Below are positions 56,854 to 64,000 of a DNA stretch of 64,000 nucleotides, piece by piece; position 1 is the first letter of the stretch; the number at the start of each line of letters is the position of its first letter. A program made the position numbers and the translations under genes. Below the pieces are notes generated by a model, which did no database searches, was not told where the DNA came from, and saw only the letters and a program-made list of their open reading frames with translations. Source of the stretch: Theobroma cacao (taxonomy: Eukaryota; Streptophyta; Magnoliopsida; Malvales; Malvaceae); the NCBI RefSeq assembly GCF_000208745.1, contig NC_030855.1:9226869-9290868 (forward strand), read 5' to 3'.

Positions 56854-59814
56854 GATATGGACCAAATCATATCACTACATGAATTTGCTTTCTTCTTTGA
56901 ACAAACATCTCTATGTTCTATTCACAAGAAAGTTTCATTTCACATGTATCTACTTTCATCTTTTGAATGATTAATTAATATGTAAGAGTAATCTTCACTA
57001 AGATCATATCTTAATAAGAGTACTTCATACTATATAGCTCAAATGATCTTATATTTGAATTCTTTGAACATTTCAAGGTTTCAAATTTTATTTCTTAAAG
57101 TGTACAAGACAAAATCTCAATTTGGTCTTGTGTTAACTTAATGAATTAGGAACACTTTCCATAACATTTTATGTTCAATGGTTTGTATACATGTATATGT
57201 ATAAAACCTTTTGAACATACCAAGTCATTCATTTTTGCATGAAAATTGATTTGGTCATATAAGAATTGCTAGCTCCTTTATGATTCCCAATCAAAAGGAT
57301 CTAAGCATCTTCATACTCTAATTCTTACTTCAATGACCATGACTAAAATACCATAATTGAGATCATATACAATCAGTTGTCTTGACATCTATGTTGAGCA
57401 TTGACTTACTACTATTATTTTGTGCTTTATGTCATTACTTAAATGCATTCAACATCTAGTATTAAATACTTATAATGTTGTTACAATAATAGAAACTTAT
57501 CCCTCAATCATAAACTTTGGCAAAGTAAAAACGTTTAGAAGTTTTTTCTTCTTTAACTTAGTCAAGGAAACATTTTTTTTCAGTTCCTCCTTTATCCATC
57601 TTTACCATAAAGATGTTTGAGAACATCTCCCAATTAGTGCTTTTATTGTGGTTCTCTACCCAATTCATTAAGGCAATGTAAATTCCATCTCATGGAGGCT
57701 CACTCCTAATTATGAATTGTATTTGGTAAAGATTGTGGAATGAACAACTTTTTACTTGAGAACATTTCTCAAGTCTTGGTACCTTTCAAAAGGGTTTGGT
57801 ATAGTGAGATTGATTTGCATCCAAGATGCACCATAGTGACGGATGTTTAGCCATGTGTAATGTATACAATATTGTTTGAATAGATAAAGCAATTGATAAA
57901 TGACACATATAAACTATTTAAAATAAGCTTTTAAAATTTTAAATAGTTCTCTTACTATTTTCTACAAGATGATAACCCTCCATATCATCTCGAGAGATCT
58001 CGACTAGGATTTTCTTAGTGGGCTAAGATCCCATCCATCTAGTCATGGCCTCTAGTGTGCTCAATAAGCCATGATAGGTGGATTAGTAAGTAACTAAGCT
58101 TACCAATTGTATTTCTATACAACTCCTAGATCAGCTAGGTGACAACACATTGCCTAAACATATCATATATGTTTCGCTTAGCCTTTACCGCTACTTTCCA
58201 TAATAATCAAATTCTCAAGCATCTAGATTTTGTGAAACTAGTTGAGTAAGACCCACTAATAGCTCAAACATACTCGTGTAAAAGTGTGAACTTGAGTGTG
58301 CTCAACAAGTCTCCTATTAAAATAGTAGCCAGGTTATCTTGCTATATGGTGGAAGACAACTTGCTCATGCGTGGCATGTGACTCAATATATAATAAGGGA
58401 TTTTGTTTTCGCCTTTATTAAGGTCTCATCTTTGCATGCATAGCATTTATTAAATTGCATAAAATAAATCAACATGTGCATACTACTTCGCATTGCATAG
58501 CATTTATTAAATTGGATAAAATAAATCTACAAACTACTTTGGATGATTATGGACTTTAACTATACTAATTTCCTTGAGCCATGAAAGAAAGCTGAGTTGG
58601 TCAAACCTAGGGGATTATATATAAAAATCTTCAAAAATTGCTTGTAATCTGCCTATCCTTCTTGGCACCTTGGATCTCCATCTTCAATTTTTTCAAAATT
58701 CAATTCCTAATCTATCCAAATTCTAATTACATTTGAATATAGAACTCTCGCGTTACATTCGAGCGGAGTAAAATAAGGAAAAAATTTTACAAACCGAGAT
58801 AAAGAAATGAGAAAGGACACGCAGGCCCTATTTCAAAAATGCCAAGAATATACATTCAACCATAGCAAAATCATATTGGGCCTCAGTCCATAATCATCCA
58901 CATATATTCATCAATATGAATAAAATTTAAAGACAATTCTCATTCAAATTGTTAATCATATGAGGTATTTGTGATTAGCAATTTTCAACATTTGAATTCT
59001 GTCAGTTTCAAATTTTCGGGTAACCATTAAATTCTATATATATGGAAACTTCTTTCGTATATGGTAAGTATTGCTAATCAAAATTAGTAATTTATCCATT
59101 CCTAATCTTATTAGGATTAGCAATTAAATTTTTATTACAAATTACAAATTAAAACATTTTTAATTTGTGCTCCTAAACACTTTACACAACCTATTATTAA
59201 TCTCATTTAATTAAAAATTGAATGTCTATTATTACCTAATCATATTAGGAAATAACTTAGACAACTTAATTTTTAAATTTAATGTCAAATTAGAATTATC
59301 TTCTTGTAAGAAGTCAATTCAAAACAAAATTTGTCCATAAATATATAGAATCCCACTACTATTAGGAATCTAATTCCTCAAATTAATATTGTCCTATATT
59401 ATTTAAATTAAGGAATCATATTCCTTAATTTATTAAATAAATTATCAATCTTTTTGAAAAATATTCCATAAATATTTAATTAGCTAATGAAGATATTTTA
59501 CCTTCCATAATTTTAGAAACCACGTTTCTTTATTTGTGGATGCTAATTCATCATCTTTGACATCCTTAATTTTAGGAATCATATTCCTTAAATTAAATGT
59601 TTTAAAAAATCAGCATAATTTTGAAACTAATTCCATAACTTATTCTCAGCCAATTAACTATTTAAATATTTATTGGTGTAAAATTTGGACAAATTCTATG
59701 TCTTAACCAAGACAGTGTACTACTACAGACAGCAGCAGACATGTCCTAATTAAGTCATTATGGTGGTCTATCTTTAGGAATTTAATACAAATAAAATTTA
59801 TCTTGATAGATACT

Positions 59815-60885
59815 TGTTGGTCCCTATAATATGTGCTAGATGAGGGGTGAATAGCACAATTTGGCTCTTAACAATATTGGAAACTAATTTTCAGAACTTA
59901 AGAAAATAAAAACAGAGTATAAGATGCACATCAATTTAGAGTGGTTCAGTCCAAGACCTACATCCACTACCTTGATTATCCAACCAAGGATTTTCCCACA
60001 AATTCACTAAACACCGGTGAAATTCACAAGCTTGCACCAAGCTTTACAATGGCTTTTATTAAGCTCAGCCACAACCTTTTACACTAGTTTTTCACGGGCT
60101 CAACTAAAACCCAAAGTGGTTTTCCAAGGCTCAACCACAACCTTCAACAATCAAGCTATCCCAAGCTTAAACAACCCCTTAGAGTGACTCCCTCACTCTA
60201 AGAATGCAAGAGAAGTAGTAAAAGAAGGTACCTATGATCACTGGTTGATCTGAGTGGTACAAGATTGAGTGCTAAATATAAATAAAAGGAGTAGGCGTTT
60301 AAGTGCGGACAAGTGTAGTGAAGCTTTTCTAGTTTTTCAACTTTCTATAGCTTAAATCTCTTTTAAGGCTTCAAAAAACTTGTTTCTAATTATTGGAAGA
60401 CTCTTTTATACTTGGAGATGCAACTCTTATGGCAGTTTGATAGTTTATGACCGTTGGAAACAGTTGAGGATGAGTTCTAGCCGTTAATCTGTCTTGTAGT
60501 GCTCTGGTTCATTGCAAACAAAGAGCTCTTAGTCGACTGACTTGGTCGATTAAGTTGGTTCTGTTTCTGGTTGCAGATTCTGGCAGAGAGCAATTAGTCG
60601 TTTGACTTGGTCGAATAAGTGGATTATGTTTCTCAAACTCTTCAACCTGCCATTCCTCTAATTTGAAACTTGGTCAGCCAATATTCTTCCTTGTTTCATC
60701 AATAGGCTTCCTCCTTGTTAGATAGTTACATCTTGTCATTTTTATTCCTCTTTTTCTTTTGATATACTCTTTGAGGAGTTAAATGATTAATTTCATATAT
60801 TAATTTTCCTGCACACTCAAGTAAAGATAGTAGACACAAATGAATGGAAATGTTTTATTATCATCAAAAATTAATGGAGCCAACA
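59815..60885 (+). mobile_element. Copia-type solo LTR
   Basis: This 1071-bp unit starts TGTTGGTCCC and ends GAGCCAACA, with the 6-bp inverted ends TGTTGG/CCAACA and a perfect 5-bp duplication ATACT (59810-59814 and 60886-60890). The opening GAGGGGTGAATAGCACAAT and the later AGAGTGGTTCAGTCC are typical of Ty1/copia LTRs in plants as I know them. No internal region is present. Confidence 0.88.
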
Positions 60886-61547
60886 ATACTCATGGAACTA
60901 TTACATAATATTTTTTTCAGGATTTTTGGAGATGTTTTTGGCTGTCAAAAAAAATTCAAAACCATAACCATAAAAAGTCCTCAGCCAATTGGTGCAACTA
61001 ATTGCACAAATTTAGGCTTTTCATGGTTGCCAAGTCAAACAAACAGTGACTATCACTACTACAAACAGTAGTTGTTTCAGCCATGTTTTGGTAGCTTTAC
61101 CTCCACCATTAACCACACATAAACACCTATCTTGGAACATTTACAATGTCTATTGATCCCTTGATTTTCCCTGCATTTAATGAAGCACTTAAACCTCATA
61201 TTTATGGCTGAAAATGGACCAATACCATGGCTGGACAGAATCAGATTTTGCCATTTAAATCACACCATAATGTGATGAGATCGAATCTTTATTTGCTAAA
61301 TTAATTTGTGCATCTCATGCATTTGTTAATCTACAATATTTTGACATTAAAATGAGATTAATATTATGACAAATAAATTTTAAAACTTACAATTAAAATC
61401 TATCTAGAAATCAAAAGAACTAGAACAAATTGTAAAACTTTAAAACTTACTACTTTGTGTAGAACAAAATCCGAACACCTCATATTCCTTTTCAACAAGG
61501 CATTAACAACAATAGATATAAAATTGTGTTAAAATCAAACCAAGGAT

Positions 61548-61560
61548 GGCTCTGATACCA
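61548..61560 (-). other. Primer binding site of H copy 2 (initiator Met-tRNA type)
   Basis: On the - strand it reads TGGTATCAGAGCC, one base from the LTR edge at 61562. The close spacing is as in copia elements, against seven bases in B, C and F. Confidence 0.85.
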
Positions 61561-61561
61561 C

Positions 61562-62304
61562 TGATGGATTTGTCTATGGACGACATGCTCAAAATATGCA
61601 ACGAAAAGAAAATTAAAACTTTATAACTAAACAACCAAAACATGCCTCTATCCATGGATTACCTCAGTGATATTTAACACATAAAAGCACAAAATTAATT
61701 ACTATTTAGAAAATTACCTTGCCAAGTAATTTCGTAATCACAATGGCACTTCCCAAAGCAATTTCGCGAACACCACAAGGAGCAAAAACCCTAACCAATC
61801 AATTGTTTGGCCTCCAATATTAGTACACATGATTGCATACGAATCTTCAACAAATGAAAGAGTTTTTAACTATATTTTGTGCTAGCAAAAAGGACAACAA
61901 TTGTCCATTTCTTCCTTTTTCACAAGCTTAGCCGAACCTCTCCTGAAAATTATTACATAAGAAATTTTCTCTTTCACCCAAAGGGAATGGTGGCAAAGAG
62001 AGAAAGCGCTTTTATTTTCTAACAAAAACTACGTTTTCCTCAATTGTGAAAAACTCTCATATAAAAAATAGTTAAAAGTTGATTTATATAGTTAGGTTCA
62101 AATGACTTCAACTTTGTAATTAAGCCCTCAATATTATAACACATTATAATATTGGGCTCATTACTTAATTCAACTCTTTTAATTAAATCCTTGAAAATTA
62201 AAATCAAAATTAATATCCTTTATATTTTCCAATCAAGGCCTTATAATCATAACTATTTATAATTATCTCTAAAACTTAATTAAACTCTTTTAAGTAAGTT
62301 TATA
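61562..62304 (-). repeat. H copy 2, right (5') LTR, part before K
   Basis: It starts TGATGGATTTG in + coordinates, next to the PBS, and runs until the LTR K interrupts it. It is AT-rich and non-coding. The bases TTATA (62300-62304) would be K's target duplication, but K's far end is outside the window. Confidence 0.65.
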
Positions 62305-64000
62305 TGTCACGACCCGGTACTCCCCTAGAGCCCGTGACAATTGTCGCGTGTCCCGGTAGACACTCATTGCTCGAAATGTCAATCCGAAACCCCGCAAAGC
62401 TTTACTATTAGTTTCTCATTTCCCTTGTGAGCAACCATTGTCAAATATCGTGTTCTAAAATATTTTAAGCTGTTTCCAACTTAAAACAAATAAAATATTA
62501 ATTTTTTTATCTCACAGAGGTAGTTTGGTCATTTTTCTCAAAAATTTTGAAACTGGCTAAAATGTAATATACAAGTACAAAACACATAATTCATATTCAA
62601 AATGAGTTTAAAAGTCTAAAATCTTCATTTAAAACAAAATTATGGTTATTTGAATATAATAAGAAAATAAAAGAAATATTAAGGAAAATATTCTATTTTC
62701 TTACAAAACAATATTTATAGAGTTATACGTAAATAATTTTTGTAACGTAAAAGCTAAATAAATTTAGACATACTGTAATACAGTAAGCCAAAATATTTAA
62801 TTTAATTTACAATAACAAGAGGGCCCTTGAATAAACAAAAGTAAAGAGGACTGTGAACCTACAGTTTAGAAAATGCAGATCCAACGGTAATCCTCGATGA
62901 GATCAGCTATCTACAGTCTATACTGAACTTGAAATGGGTAGAAAGGAGGGTGGTGAGATTATAAAATCCCAATGAGTAAACAGACATCATCATAAACATC
63001 TAGAGTTGAGTACATGGAGACAATAAAGTAAATTATCATAAACTGGATCACATCATTAGAATACATTTCATTCAAAATATGTAAAGAGGCTTATGAATCT
63101 CATAAAAACTAGGCTTGTGCCATAAATCCATTCTCAGGGACACCTTGGCCGAGGCATCCTACCGAGACCGCCAAGGCTATTAAAATTCACATTTCACATA
63201 AATCATGTTTTTGTTTTGAAAACATAGTCGTTCCTTGGCGTTGGCTGAGTTCCCCCTCACGTGGTGGTTTGGCGTGAAGTGAACCCTAAGCTTTACCCCA
63301 GGAGATACCCTACGTGCCTCTCCGTTCGAGGTAAGAATATAATGGGGTTTACTGTGCCCCTCTAAAAGGCTGGTCCACAAAAACCCCCTACTGCAGTGAT
63401 TAATTAATATATAATCCACCATACAATAAAACTCAATAACATTATATGGCAATTTTGTAATTCTCAGTTTTTCAAGGCAACAAAACAATTCGTATTTCAA
63501 TACAATTGCCAACTAACCAATCATGCTCGATTTATCATAAGCCAATCAATTTAAACAATCAAATTGCCACAATTAACAGTCTCCGTGTACTCTATTTTTC
63601 AAAATCACTATCAATTTCAAAACAATTTATAAATTAATTTCATTGGAACACCTTTATTCATACACATGAAAATTTACCTTTTTAAATCCATTTTTCCATA
63701 GAATTAATTAAATCATCTAAAAATCACCCTAGATAATTAAAATGACAATAAGTTTACTCACAATGTCTAGAGTGTCGATTCTCGAAATACTCAGACTACT
63801 GGTCCTCGGATGCAATTCCCTTGCCTTTATCGAAGGACTCGCTACCTTAACACAGTACAAAATTGAGAAACTCACTACATTGGTACTAAATTGAAATTAA
63901 ACTAATTTAGACTACTAATGCATGATATGGAATGCAAAAATGCATTGGTAACTATTTAAACACGGTATTGGCCTAATTCGTCTTATCACCCGATTAAATT
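62305..64000 (-). repeat. LTR K, gypsy A/B/F-related, antisense and cut by the window end
   Basis: It starts TGTCACGACCCGGTACTCCC. About 62305-62520 matches the A/B-type LTR end, about 62530-62945 matches the F-type LTR, and from about 62945 on it matches A/B type again, up to CACCCGATTAAATT at the end. Whether it is a solo LTR or part of an element cannot be told. The 110-codon - frame at 63180-63512 has no counterpart in the other LTR copies' annotation and is not supported. Confidence 0.8.

Larger units (their letters stand above)
53698..61561 (-). mobile_element. Repeat H copy 2, internal region (non-coding, copia-like ends)
   Basis: This region lies between a - strand PPT and a - strand PBS (61548-61560). 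Without E and the copia solo LTR it is about 4.4 kb. I find no frame above about 75 codons and no gag or pol motif on either strand. It has a 57-bp tandem duplication at 58438-58545. It is best described as a non-autonomous (LARD-like) or fully decayed copia-type element. Confidence 0.6.

Noticed and set aside
60844..61071. A 75-codon + frame across the right border of the copia solo LTR
   Set aside because: It starts in the LTR and ends in H sequence, so it is an accident of the insertion.
61548..61560. tRNA gene at the TGGTATCAGAGC sites
   Set aside because: Only the 12-13 bases complementary to the tRNA 3' end are present, next to LTR edges. They are primer sites.

Overview
The window is a retrotransposon-rich block of a plant nuclear genome, most likely a eudicot. 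The evidence is AT-rich sequence, Ty3/gypsy chromovirus and Athila-type elements, copia-type LTRs, initiator-Met-tRNA primer sites and layered nesting. I see no host protein gene, rRNA or tRNA gene. Nearly all of it can be assigned to LTR elements inserted into one another. The letters A to K below are my own labels.

Left block (1-30784). Element A (+ strand, non-coding, 5' end outside the window) occupies 1-3459, 13942-14082 and a split 3' LTR (14083-15496 and 29221-30784). Element C, a complete but decayed chromovirus on the - strand (3460-13936, TSD TAAAT), sits in its internal region. Element B (+, 16884-29220, TSD TATTG), from the same non-coding family as A, sits in A's 3' LTR. A chimeric extra half-LTR (15497-16883) lies between them. 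B's 3' LTR is itself split by solo LTR D (25682-28395, TSD AAGGT).

Middle block (30785-50680). Degenerate repeat H (copy 1) and an antisense Athila RT scrap precede element G (32470-50680, +), an Athila-type element. G keeps gag, protease and an integrase tail but has lost RT, RNase H and the integrase core. Element F (37219-48500, +, TSD TAGTT) is inserted in G. F is the best-preserved element here: it has two LTRs of about 3.1 kb, PBS, PPT and one gag-pol reading frame broken only by an 84-bp intron-like segment.

Right block (50681-64000). Here are remnants of H copy 1, an antisense truncated D/E-type LTR (51531-53043), and H copy 2 (- strand, copia-like PBS and PPT, non-coding). H copy 2 is interrupted by solo LTR E (54505-56853, TSD GATAT), a copia solo LTR (59815-60885, TSD ATACT) and the start of a gypsy LTR K (62305 to the window end).

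F and C encode, or once encoded, a complete machinery of Gag, protease, RT, RNase H, integrase and chromodomain. A and B share their LTR blocks, primer site, leader and polypurine end but no usable proteins, so they look like non-autonomous partners. The most unusual signals are: paired palindromes phased about 21 bp apart in the D/E LTRs; the intron-like segment in F; very uneven divergence between F's two LTRs; a chimeric half-LTR pointing to unequal crossing-over; and the mosaic LTR K.
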